Positions 29,657-39,894 of a stretch of DNA of 64,000 nt are shown piece after piece. The notes under the pieces are model-generated. The model saw only the letters and a program-made list of their open reading frames with translations. It was not told where the DNA came from and searched no databases. The DNA is from Laburnicola sp. R22_1. Taxonomy: Eukaryota > Ascomycota > Dothideomycetes > Pleosporales > Didymosphaeriaceae. Position numbers and translations under genes: made by a program. How positions within the stretch are numbered: position 1 is the first letter of the stretch; each line of letters opens with the position of its first letter. The DNA is taken from the NCBI GenBank assembly GCA_014281115.1, contig JACONQ010000017.1, positions 1,550,001-1,614,000 on the forward strand. The letters run 5' to 3'.

Positions 29657-30278
29657 AATCATCTCTCTGGGAGACTTGTTGATGGAAGATTTTTGAATTT
29701 TGCAGATAATGTGAAAGTGAAAGACTGCCCGGGGTGTGAAAGGTCGGCGGGGTTTCCAGGGTGCGCTTGGCGGGTGCACGGGCGAGCTGGGAGTGGCGGG
29801 CGCTAGCTTGGGTTGGGATAGCTGCGGATCGACGTCTGCTGACGATGGAGCACGGCGTGATGAGAGACTGGATGCGCGGCGCGGTGCAAGGAAGAGGTAT
29901 TGTGAGTGTGGAGGAGGCGGAATGTATACATTGACAACGACACAACCTATGCAAAAGCTATTCGTTAGCCTGGGTACAAAAACAGAGGCCGAGGAAGATT
30001 TCGTCTACTAATCGATTTGCACACTTGTCAGCTACTCTGGTCCTCCCGACCGCGAAACCAAGCAACAGAACCACCCCGGACATACATGGTACAGTACTAA
30101 GACAGAAAAGTCTCAAGTACCACCGTCCGCGTGTTACTGTAAGATGTGCTCAGCAATCTGAATCCAGACAACGACCGTACTCGGCTCAACCACTCACTCA
30201 CATCTCCATCGATCATCCGTCTCTTTCAGCTCGCATCTCTTTACAATCCTGTCCAGCCCATCCCCATCTCTTCCTCAC
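29657..30278. other. intergenic, no gene seen
   Basis: Spacer between tRNA-Pro 2 and the 3' end of the PLxDIT protein gene. The frames here are GC-rich shadows without family resemblance. Confidence 0.5.
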
Positions 30279-32051
30279 TTACCGACCGCCACCATCGCGG
30301 AACAGCACCATCTTCCCCTCCCCCTTCCCCACAGCATCCAGAAACGGTTTCCAGCGCATAGCCTCCCCCCCACTCCCCTCAACAAGCGGCACCACCCCCC
30401 CCTTCTCAAACAACAGCGTATCCCGCCAGATATTCCGCGCGCTCTTCTTGAACCCAGACCCAGCCGCAACAGGCGGAACATCCTCCCCCCCCGCCTTGCG
30501 CAAAGCCTCGCCCAGACCCATCATCACCATCCCCTCCCCCATATCCGGATACACAGTACTACCGCACCCCGTCACCCCCGTACCCACCGTCCCAGGCCAC
30601 GCAAGACACGCCCACTCCCCCTCCGCGCAAAACCGCATACTAACAAAGCACCACCGTCCCCACCCCTTCTCATTCCTCCCCCGCATATCCACATACCGCA
30701 CCCCCTCGTACGTCCTCGCATCGCAGGGATACGTATCCACCTCTGCATACGAAAGGTGCAGCACCTCCTCGGGCCCCACGAACAATATTTCCCTAGCAGG
30801 CGTCGTCGACGTGTCATAGCAGGCGATACCGAGAAGCGGGACGTCTATGGGTGCGGTGGGCGGGTAGAGAAAGACGGGGTTGTGTGGCACGGTGGTTGAG
30901 GGGTGTTGGACTTGGGCGTACATGGCGGACATGGCGTTGAACCAGGTGAGGAGGGTGGGGAGGAGATTGGGTGTGTGCCCGGGGAAGGGCGGGGCGAATG
31001 CCTTTCTCGGGGTGGCGGTAGGCGTTGTGAGAGGCATAAGGGTATTGGTGTATTTGCGAGCTTTCTTTTGTTGGGGATTAGGGGCATCCGGGTGTATGTC
31101 GTCTGTGTCGACGCGCTCGCGTTTGCGGCTTGACATGTTCTGGGCTTTCGAGGGGGTGGGTTCGAGGTTTGGGCGCATGGTGCTGATGCTTGTGACGGCG
31201 GCCGGAGGCGGTCGAGTAAAGAGAGAGTTGAAGAAGCTGTCGATCTCAGCGAGTTCCTCGTCAGAGCGTTCGACGCCTCCACGCTTCCAGGTGAACCGCG
31301 AAGGAGAATCAAGAGTAGCCCGTCTCAAGCCGTCCGTACAAGCTCCCACGCTGACACTCCCAGCTGTCCTGGTAGTAGCCCGACCACCCTCTTCTTCTCC
31401 AACATTGACACTGTCATGGCTCTCCGCCTCAACTTCAGCAGATTCCCACCCCGCCCACTCCGTCCCAATCTCCTTGAATCCCGCCTTGACCGCCGCTCTG
31501 AACCGCTTCGGTATCACAGGCGGCATCCTATACACCTCCGGATCAACATATCCCAGCATTTCGTTCAGCCTCTCCCCCGCTTTGTAAGCCCTCATGCCCT
31601 GCTCTTGCTGCATTTCGTGGCCCCTGGGCCAACGCGGCGTCGCCGGCCTGTACAAGTGCGTCACGTTTTCGAAGAAGTATGTTGGGTCGAGCTCCAGCAT
31701 GCCCTTCATGAGAATATCTCGGTCGAAGTCGTCGGCGTCGGGGGACGGATCCGACGGCGGGCTCGGGGTAATGTCGACTTCAAAAGCCGTGATGTCGGCG
31801 AGGGGGATGCGAGGACGGGCTTGCAGGATTGCAGCAGTTACAAGATCCGTGATGTCGGCGAGTGGCATACGCTGACGGGGATACTGACCTTCTACCGAGT
31901 CTGCGATGACCTGATCCGTGATATCGCCAAGTGGGACACGCTGACTGCTTCGCTGAACCGCTCCCACATCCGTAGACATCTCAGCCGTGATATCCCCAAG
32001 CGGGACATGCGTGCGAGTTCGACCCCTCGGCGGAAACGCCATACTTTCCAT
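30279..32051 (-). CDS. hypothetical protein with four N-terminal PLxDIT motifs
   Basis: 590-residue single-exon protein. The first 90 residues carry four copies of a short motif: VPLGDIT (16-22), VPLGDIT (39-45), MPLADIT (62-68) and IPLADIT (82-88), spaced 23, 23 and 20 residues apart. The middle is low complexity with a possible basic nuclear signal (SSRKRERV). The C-terminal 230 residues are more ordered, with LPTLLTWFNAMSAMYAQVQ and hydrophobic strands around GIACYDTST and REILFVGPEEVLHLSYAE. No domain is recognised. The short conserved motif in disordered sequence suggests docking to a multivalent partner; PLGDITN-like peptides occur in some cell-cycle proteins, but that link is only suggestive. 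Confidence 0.75.
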   Translation of the reverse strand: MESMAFPPRGRTRTHVPLGDITAEMSTDVGAVQRSSQRVPLGDITDQVIADSVEGQYPRQRMPLADITDLVTAAILQARPRIPLADITAFEVDITPSPPSDPSPDADDFDRDILMKGMLELDPTYFFENVTHLYRPATPRWPRGHEMQQEQGMRAYKAGERLNEMLGYVDPEVYRMPPVIPKRFRAAVKAGFKEIGTEWAGWESAEVEAESHDSVNVGEEEGGRATTRTAGSVSVGACTDGLRRATLDSPSRFTWKRGGVERSDEELAEIDSFFNSLFTRPPPAAVTSISTMRPNLEPTPSKAQNMSSRKRERVDTDDIHPDAPNPQQKKARKYTNTLMPLTTPTATPRKAFAPPFPGHTPNLLPTLLTWFNAMSAMYAQVQHPSTTVPHNPVFLYPPTAPIDVPLLGIACYDTSTTPAREILFVGPEEVLHLSYAEVDTYPCDARTYEGVRYVDMRGRNEKGWGRWCFVSMRFCAEGEWACLAWPGTVGTGVTGCGSTVYPDMGEGMVMMGLGEALRKAGGEDVPPVAAGSGFKKSARNIWRDTLLFEKGGVVPLVEGSGGEAMRWKPFLDAVGKGEGKMVLFRDGGGR

Positions 32052-32747
32052 AGACCTCGTTCGTTGAAAGCGAGATCCGTATCAAGTTCGAGCTCGAGAT
32101 GCTGCGCGTTGAGCGTAGTAATAAGAGTCTAGTATGTTAAGGATAGACACTCAACCTCTGAAGAGTGCAGCTGTGGGCGGGGGAGTGGAGAAGGAGGATA
32201 CGCGATGTATATACCTTTGGGGGAGGAGGTCAAGGTCACCGCGGGTGCTGTGCGGGCGACGCGGTGACGCGCCTACGCGAGGGGAGGGCGCCATGAGAGT
32301 GCGGGTGAAGCGAAAGAAGGGAGTTGAATAAGGAACAATACGACACCGACGAACGGCGAGGCAGATACATACCGTTCTCTTGAAGATTGCCAACACGAAG
32401 GCCGGTTGTGCCCAAGCTATTGTCCGCCAGCTGTCTCAGCGTCCCATGAACGTTGTTTGTCGGGTATTGAGTGGATCGGTGCTGCCTGAAAAAAAGAAAG
32501 TGTGGCGAGGTAGCATTGCAGTGTGAGACATTTTCAACTCTGAAGTTTGTTCCCACTTAGGTGAAAATTGACATAGGTGCTTCAGTTAGTAATCAAGCCT
32601 TTCACTTCTGCTTTCCATGGCTTCCACTCGACACTAGCAACAAAGAAAAAGACATCAATCGTGACTGACATGCATTAAATATTATAGAACGTGACCTTCC
32701 AGCCCGATAGTCCCACTATCGAGCCAGTTCTGCATCTTTACCTGCTC
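32052..32747. other. intergenic between the PLxDIT protein and the aldose epimerase
   Basis: No gene is seen. It holds the promoter of the PLxDIT gene and the 3' flank of the epimerase gene. Confidence 0.5.
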
Positions 32748-34149
32748 TTAGTTGACTGAGAACACATACTTCGCCTCGAGCACATAAGGCTCATCGCCAG
32801 GCCCAAAGATCTGCTTCTTCTCGCGCTGCCACTCCGGGTGATTGATGCCATCAATCCACTCTTCTACCTCCATGACGACACATCCGTACTTCTCAACGAC
32901 GCGCGGGCGGCCTTCGTATCCTTGTGTGGATTTGATCGGGAGAGAACCTGGTCGCTACGTTAGTTGCTACTCTCGGAGTACATGAAGGATAGGAGTGTAT
33001 TTACCGTTCTGACCCGGGCAACTATACACCTGGAACGCGTCCTGGTCCGTGAAGATATCGATCTGGATGCCTGTGAAGTTGCTCGAAAGCGTCGCAACCG
33101 GGCCTTCGGTCCGCCAGTCGTACGGTCCATTCTGTGCGCGGTTTACAAGCCAGGCATTGTCATAGCCAGTGCAGTTGAAGCCGCAGTTACCGAGAAGCTC
33201 AGGAGCAGTGAGGTTGGCACCGAGCTGCTTGGGCGCTGACCAGAAGTCGTTCACGGAGTACTTCTTGTTGGGGAGGATGGTGCCATCGGGAATGAGGATG
33301 TTGTCAACGCCGATGCGCTGGCCGGAGTAGGGCAGATGAAGTGTGTGGTTGTGCGCGGTGGGTGTTTCCGGGTTTGCAAAGGCGTCAAGGTTCCAGTAGG
33401 TCTATATGGTCAGTTTCTTGTTCTTCTGAAGGGAAATATGTGCTTTGCTTACGTGCGAGCTCAGCATGATGGGCGTCTTCTTGGTAGTCGCAAGAGCCAC
33501 CATCTTGATGTGCCACGTATTCGGCGTCATTGTATATGTGATGTAGCTGACGACCTCACCGGGGAAACCCTCCTTGCCATCAGGATCCACAATGGAGAAG
33601 GTGATGGAGTCGGTGGTGTGTGCGACGACGGTGAAGTTGCGCTGCAGTCATGTCAGCATATTTTCGGGTTATCACAAGGGGCATGGACATACGAAGTCCC
33701 ACCCGTCGGGTCCACCATGCAGGGTATTAGCACCTCCGTTCTCGTTGGGCGTCACATGGTAGTCGACGCCATCGATGTTGAAGGTCGAGTTCTTGATGCG
33801 GTTCGCGTAGCGACCTAGTTTCCAGTTAGCCTATCGTCCCTTCTGTATGTGTTGAAGCAGGCATACCAGGCACGCCTCCCAGATGCGGATGGAACTTGTC
33901 GACAGAGTAGTGACTCGCGTTGTCGAAGCCAAGCACGATATCGCGCTCTATGCCATTCGTGTCGTTGATGAACAGATTGGCAATGGACGCGCCATACGGG
34001 ATGAACAAGCCGCGAATGCCCTCCGCCGAGATCTCGTACTTGCCATTCGCGTCCGGTCCATGGGTGGAGTTGGGCGATGGCGACGGTGCCGTACTGTACT
34101 GGGCGAGCGCGGAGGCCGCAAAGAGCGAGAGCACAGCTGAGGTCCACAT
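32748..34149 (-). CDS. secreted aldose 1-epimerase (mutarotase)
   Basis: Five exons read leftward, 34149-33867, 33814-33693, 33641-33453, 33401-33005 and 32947-32748, give 396 residues. The introns are 52, 51, 51 and 57 bp and all joins keep phase. The N-terminus (MWTSAVLSLFAASALAQ) is a signal peptide, and there are several N-glycosylation sites. Family motifs: GLFIPYGASIANLFI, RYANRIKNSTF, NTLHGGPDGWDF (catalytic His region), SSHTYWNL and a Glu-containing C-terminal strand near YSCPGQNGSLP. The enzyme interconverts alpha and beta anomers of sugars such as glucose and galactose. The signal peptide points to action outside the cell, perhaps with plant-polysaccharide enzymes. The start lies ten bases from a 13-bp tandem duplication in the leader. 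Confidence 0.93.
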
Positions 34150-34158
34150 CCTGCTGTA

Positions 34159-34184
34159 TCCTCTCAATTGATCCTCTCAATTGA
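34159..34184. repeat. 13-bp perfect tandem duplication in the epimerase leader
   Basis: The unit TCCTCTCAATTGA occurs twice head to tail at 34159-34171 and 34172-34184, just upstream of the epimerase ATG (minus strand). It is probably a recent slippage event. Confidence 0.95.
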
Positions 34185-35429
34185 CGTTGGAGAGATGCAA
34201 TTGACTGCGGAAGGCCTCACTTGGTCCGGCGAGCAAAGTAAGAGCGGTACCAACGTACCATGCAGGCGCGACCCACCGGCTTTATACAAGTCTCACGCAC
34301 GCGGGCGAAGCACCACACGGATCTCCATTCCCACGGCCAGGGGAGCTCTGCCCACCATCGTCTCCAATTCGCCGTGTGATAAGCGGCTGGTAGCCCCAAC
34401 TGCAGTCGTGCCCTGCCCTGACCGTCTCCCGGGTCGAGCTCCAGCGTGTGAAGGTACGAAGCTTCCTAGGTGGTGCTAGGCTACTGCTAGCCCCTCCAGT
34501 GTCATTTCCCCGCAGCCTGGGGAAAGAGGATCGCGTCCAGGTACACGGAGCTATGACACCCTTGGCAGAAGGCGAATGTGCCCCATGGGGTTACTTGCGA
34601 AGCCTGCACAAGCTTTCGCGCCTCGCATCCACACCACACAGTATATATACTGTCAGTTCCAACCTCTCACAAGCTCCTCACACAACCTTCTCAACGCTCA
34701 TCCCGCTCAGCTCTTCCAGAAGCCCGCGCAAAGCTCCATGCAGCTCCCTTGCCACAACATGCTTGCTCGCTGCACGCAAAGTCGTGCAAAACACGGACGG
34801 ACGCACCACCGACGTGGGCTCCGATTGGAGGGATTAGGTATTACCGCAGCCTGCAGCCTGACGGTTGATTGATGAAAATGTGGGCATGCTTGCGGTTGGG
34901 GCTGGGCGCGGCACGTGCGTCGGTCGGTACCTAGGTATTTTTCGATGACGGCTTCACGGGGAGTCTCCATACTTGTCTGTACATCTGCGCTCTAGGCCTC
35001 CCTCACATTTGCCCATAGTCAACTACCCTACATCTCGAATCTGTGCATTGATTTCCCGTCATCGCCGTTTGTCACGCTTTGTGAACCGGACTGTACCTAT
35101 GGTATACAGTCGTCCATGCCTAATACATGCTCGTCCTCAAACATAACCATCGGTAAAGGAAACCATCCCTTGGGTATATATGTTCCTTCGAACGCCCTGG
35201 AAACACAGTTCCGTACCACAACAAAGGAGAGGGGTATTCGTAAACATCGTCATGCTGGCCTGTCTCAAACCTCTCTCGCCCTACTACATACATACATAAA
35301 ACAAAATCCCGACATTTGATTACTTCTCTCGGGAAATGGGGATGAAGGGAAGAATGCGACCTTGGGGGGAAGCTCATATCTTTGACTTTTTTTTCTTCCT
35401 GAGCTCCAAGGTGAGGCTGTCGCTCCGAG
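34185..35429. other. intergenic, no gene seen
   Basis: Promoter side of the epimerase gene and 3' flank of the C2H2-like gene. A TATATATA stretch lies near 34641. No protein family is visible in either strand. Confidence 0.5.
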
Positions 35430-37439
35430 TTACTTCTGCTCGCGCTTCGACGTGACCGACTTCCTGGTTGACACGCGCCGACGCTTGCCGTTTGCTCCAA
35501 TTTCGTCGCCAGAAGTAGCAGGCCGCGAAGCGGCGCCTGATTGAGCACCATCTTCGGCGCTAGAAGCCGGCGGATCATCCTGATACGGCATAGGAGCAGA
35601 GGCTTTGATACCGCCTGTCTCCTCGCTCTGCGATGTGAGTACCATGTTGGGAGGAACTGGATACCTCGCATAGTGTGCGATGCCCGACCCCATGAGAGGG
35701 GAGGGCCCTTGAGTGTATGGTGACTCTTTGCCGACGCTGGTCTCTCCACGTGTAATCGCTCTCATCCAAGGCATGGGCTCTCGAGGATTGCGCTCGGCAG
35801 CAGCAACTTGAGCATCTAGGTGCGATGCCACCGAGTCGTTTCGTCCATCCTGTGGCTTGGGTGCATCAAGCTTCGACGCAATCGAGGCAGCCGTCAACAA
35901 ACTATCGAAGCCGTATCCTGTCGGTGCCGGGGTAAAGCCAAACTGATTCGTCACGTCAGGGAAGTTTGCCATAGGCTGCATGACTTCTGCGACAGTATCT
36001 GGGAGGTCATTCAGGGTAGGAAGGCCTGGAATGACGTTCTTAGGACTCGGAATCATGGACGGGGCCGTGGGTGCCTTGACGCCGGAATTCGCCTGTGTGT
36101 ATTCATTCTTCTTTACAGACGTGCGTCTCGTTCGCTTAGACCCTACGCCAGTATCCTGTCTACAGGTGGGATGCTCGTCCCTGTCGGTGGATTAGACATA
36201 ATCAAGTGCATTAAACAGCTTCACTTACCAAGGACGATCTGGCTTTCCATTCTTAGCCCAACACCCTCTATGTGTCTCAACATCCTCGGATTTGGGGCCC
36301 CAGTGATGTTTCTTCACCGCGTTCCTAGTCGAAAAGCCCTTGCCACAGAGAGCGTGAATGAAGCGTCCCGAATCACTGGACTTGCGCGGCTTTGTGTTGA
36401 TCGGCTCCGAGAACTCGACTGCGTACTCCGCCTCGCCCCTATGCATATCTTGAGGAGTGTCTCGTGTTGAATCATTACGATCCCGCTTTCCAGTCACCAT
36501 GGATTCTTTGGTAAGCTGTCCAATGGGAACTGATACAGGTGTTCCATGTACCGACGGCGGAGCGTTCATTGGGCTCAAATATGCTGGTGCTAGCTGCGGA
36601 GTCTTCTCTGCTTGCGGGCTAATGGTGGGCTGCGGGCCGTGGCCTTCAAATGACATCCGCTGCTGTCCATACTCATGATGGCGTTCAGAGCTTGCTTGAT
36701 CGTCCCAATCATTGTTCTCGTGCCAATCTTCATTGCGAGGGTACTGTTGATAGAATTGCTCTCCAGTCTGCCCACCCAAAGAGCCAAATCCGGTGCCATA
36801 TCTAGCATTGTTGTAGGACTGCAGACTCGTTGAATTCGAGTCAAGTGAAGGTGATTCATAAACCTGCGGCAGGGGAGCTAGATTCGACATGGGCGGACCT
36901 GGAGATGAGAAGCCATTCGGTGCGAAAGTGTTCCAATACTGGTTCTGCGTGTATGCCGAAGGGGGTCGTGTTCGAGTCCCAAGGCCCTGGTATCCTGCAA
37001 ATAAGTCTTGACCCGTCGGATGTGCATCGGTAGATTCGTGAGTGGCTTGATTTTGGTATGATGATCGAAGAAGGGCAGGGTTGATGTTTGACGATGGGTG
37101 TGGCTTTGTCAGGTATTGACCAGAAGGCATGAACTGCGACATCGATGGCAGTCGGAACTGCGGCTCGTGTTGGGGTTGCAAAATGTCTGGCGAAGTTTGG
37201 TAGACAGGTTGTGAGGTTGGAAAACTGTCAGCAGACTGATAAAAGTCGTCAGGTCCCCAGCGCGCATCTTTATGGTAAAGAACGTCGAAGAGCCCCTGGG
37301 TGAATTCGTCGTTGTCGCCCAGAGCTTGACTCATGGTGTGATGAGCTTCTTTCTTACTTATGCGTCCCTGCATGAAGTCGTCGAGCGCGCGATGAATAGC
37401 TGACCACTCGCGCGATTGCTCGCCGTAAGCTTGCTGCAT
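35430..37439 (-). CDS. C2H2-like zinc-finger protein, probable nuclear regulator
   Basis: Two exons read leftward, 37439-36229 and 36180-35430, join across a 48-bp intron (GTAAGT) to give 653 residues. Residues 1-60 form an ordered block (EWSAIHRALDDFMQGRISKK). Most of the rest is disordered and rich in Pro, Gln and Ser. Near residues 365-415 a degenerate finger reads HALCGKGFSTRNAVKKHHWG, then THRGCWAKNGKPDRPWDEHPTC, which crosses the splice junction. Such fingers define a group of fungal proteins thought to be transcription regulators. A basic C-terminus (NGKRRRVSTRKSV) could be a nuclear signal. DNA target unknown. Confidence 0.82.
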
Positions 37440-38170
37440 ATAATCAGCAAATGTATACGCTGATCAAGAATGATGGACATGCCTGGATTTTGTCCAGGAA
37501 ACTGACACATAGCGTGCGGATGCTCCCAGACGGCGAACCGTGCGCACCTTCGCCATGGGAGTCCTCATCTAGTTCATGTGGCGTGGATCGGCGTGGCTCG
37601 TTTGTTTTCGGCGAGACCGGATTGGAAGCATTAGTGTCAGGAGGTGTAGAGTGTGAGCTGATGTGATTCAGTTGTCAGTGTGCAAAAGCAAATAAAAGCA
37701 AATAAAGTTGTGGCGTACCTAGCTGCATGTACAGCTCCGGGGGCGTCCATGACGTCCGTGCCAGTACCGTTGCGGTTGGTGCGAGATGATCGATTGGGCT
37801 GCGCACCGTAGCTGCGAGATGGTGGCCGGCGATAAGTAATGGAAGGTGTGGGGGTTTATAGCGGCTCTTGGCAAACGCTACCGGGCCTACAGTGAACGAA
37901 AAACACGTGAGTGATACGAGCCCCAGCGGGCAGCGCACTCTGGGGAAGCGGAAAGTAGCCGACAGCGGCTGATGCAAGACTGCTCGCCTATCACACGTTG
38001 GGCATGGGAGCAGTAGGTGTCACGCAAAGTTTGTTGCACGGCATGAGTACCGGGATAGCTGCACGTAAATGACAGCGACCCACTAGAGTAGAGCGGCGCA
38101 GCTCTGATCGCAACAAGGCCGATCCTCATCGCATCAAGACACATGACACTGCCAAGTGAGCCTGTTCTTA
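37440..38170. other. intergenic, promoter of the C2H2-like gene
   Basis: Sequence upstream of the minus-strand regulator gene. No exon could be joined convincingly to its first ATG. Open frames here are short. Confidence 0.5.
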
Positions 38171-39408
38171 TCACCAGGCAGTCACTTTTCCGCGGCGTAT
38201 GGTCTGCCTGCTCGAACCGGCATCATAAACCACTTCTACTAGGCTCTTCCTACACCGCCAACCCGTTTCCATGCTGTCGAATAACACGAAATCGGTATAT
38301 TGTCCGATTTGCAAGCCGAGAGACGACGACCCGCAGCCAATAACGGCTCTGGCTCTGGACGAGACGGCTTCCTGCATCGTGGCGTCAGCGGGGATGCTCA
38401 AAACGGTGCCAAATCAAACGAGAAATTGTTACCAATGCCGCATGCACATTGATACGAACGATGTGAGGACCCTATTGGGTAAGACTTGCCCGCGAACTGG
38501 CCAAAAGGTGACCTCACTGCTCGGATGTTTACATGTTTGCATGTCGTCGTACAGGCTCAGAGCAAAAGTTTGAAGACCCTATGGTGTGTACTAGGTGACC
38601 CAGCCCACAATGGATCTTCAGACTTGTGATTGAGTGAGTCTGCAGGGAGAAGCGGCGACTTACATATAGTATCTCCGCATCTTGTTTAGTACCAGCTTGG
38701 TAGACCGACACGTGGATCGCAGTTCCCGTAAGGCGTAAAGGCATTACCTACGTTGTTAACGGCGATGGCCGAACTCAAGCCGTGACTCTGAATCATTTCC
38801 ACTATCGGCAGCGTTCCGCGAACATGTTCGGGCGTGCGCATCATAAAGAGGTCCGAAGTCGGTAGGCCAACAAACGATACCGGGAGCTTGCCGATAGCCT
38901 GTCTCAGTAATGTCCACTCGTGGTCACTGAACCTAGTCAGGCGCGTACAGTGGCCTAGTGTAATATGTTTGCCTTGACCCTCCATCCAGTGTTCTTCTTT
39001 GAAGATGTTCAAAGCAGCCCATATCATGGGCTTTCTGTGCTCCTCCAGGAAGTAGTCGAGGTGGAGATCAAGATGTTTCCCATTGGCTAGGGCCAACGAG
39101 GTGATCCAGCGCATGTTCATTTCTTGCTTTGCTTCATCCTGTTCAACGTAGGGTGTGCTGCCTAGCACGTCGATGCCTTCCATGCGAGCGGCCACACCCA
39201 CGAGTTTCCGAACCTCTTCGCCTCCGTCGTCTCCGGAGAACAGAGGCAGCTGGGCGAAGGCACACAACTGCACTTCGCAGCGATCTTCAAACTCTGCTCT
39301 TACTGCTACGATCTTGGTCAGATGTTCAGAAGGGCATCCGTCGACATGGCGCGGCGGTCTCGTCTTGTGCTCTGTTCGGCTTTGGGCCTTCGCCATCTCC
39401 TGAGGCAT
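38171..39408 (-). pseudogene. amidohydrolase (cytosine-deaminase-like), truncated and frameshifted
   Basis: Three readable pieces lie in order on the minus strand. From about 39350 to 38715 the frame reads CEVQLCAFAQLPLFSGDDG, VVGSTPYVE-like VLGSTPYVEQ, LHLDYFLEE, ITLGHCTRLTRFSD, LPVSFVGLPTSD and VNNVGNAFTPYGNCDP. The frame then breaks; VYQAGTKQDAEILY continues in another frame to a GTAAGT donor at 38663. After a 292-bp intron ending at a CTGAC-preceded CAG (38372), the C-terminal part EAVSSRARAVIGCG to IRRGKVTAW runs to 38171. The family's N-terminal third, with the first metal-binding HxH, is absent: no sequence before 39350 encodes it. Loss of metal ligands plus a frameshift make a working enzyme unlikely. 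Confidence 0.8.
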
Positions 39409-39894
39409 GTTTTGATATTGTCTGCTTCAGGGGTCTTCGGGGCTGTCTGGTCCCTCTGTTGTGCAATGCGGCGAGCAAGTCGAATGAAGGAGGTCTAGAT
39501 TGATCGCCTACGCGTAGAAGGTAACGGGAGGACGTGCCTCCGCGATGGCATGGCGGCGCGTGCAACCAGGGTGCTCGGGAGGACCAGGGGGTGAATGGCT
39601 TCGCGCAACCGTCGGACTGAGGGCGATGGCAAACCCCCGCGCCCCGGCGATGGGCGTCCCTGGCCCCAAGACGATCACCAGGCGGCGGCAAGGAGGAGGT
39701 GCCGCAAGCTGTCGCGGGGTAGCAACGGATGGCGGGGCTGGGAAAAGGGGAAAGGGGCTTGATTCGCCCACCTCAGCCCTGCGACAGACGCGTCTCTAGA
39801 AAAAGCACGTCCCTGCCTTCCCTCGTCTTCGTCTTTCACCGACGCGCTGCATCGTGGTTCCCATCGTCCAGGTCGTCCCATCGCACGAGCAGCC
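39409..39894. other. short GC-rich promoter region between the amidohydrolase remnant and the BAF60-type gene
   Basis: GC-rich, no gene. This is where the missing N-terminal part of the amidohydrolase would be expected; a scan for an HxHxD-type metal site on the minus strand found none. Confidence 0.5.

Noticed and set aside
38271..38573. 100-residue ORF with CPIC and CYQC pairs, considered as a small zinc protein
   Set aside because: It is antisense to the last exon and intron of the amidohydrolase remnant, and the Cys pairs have no fitting partners.
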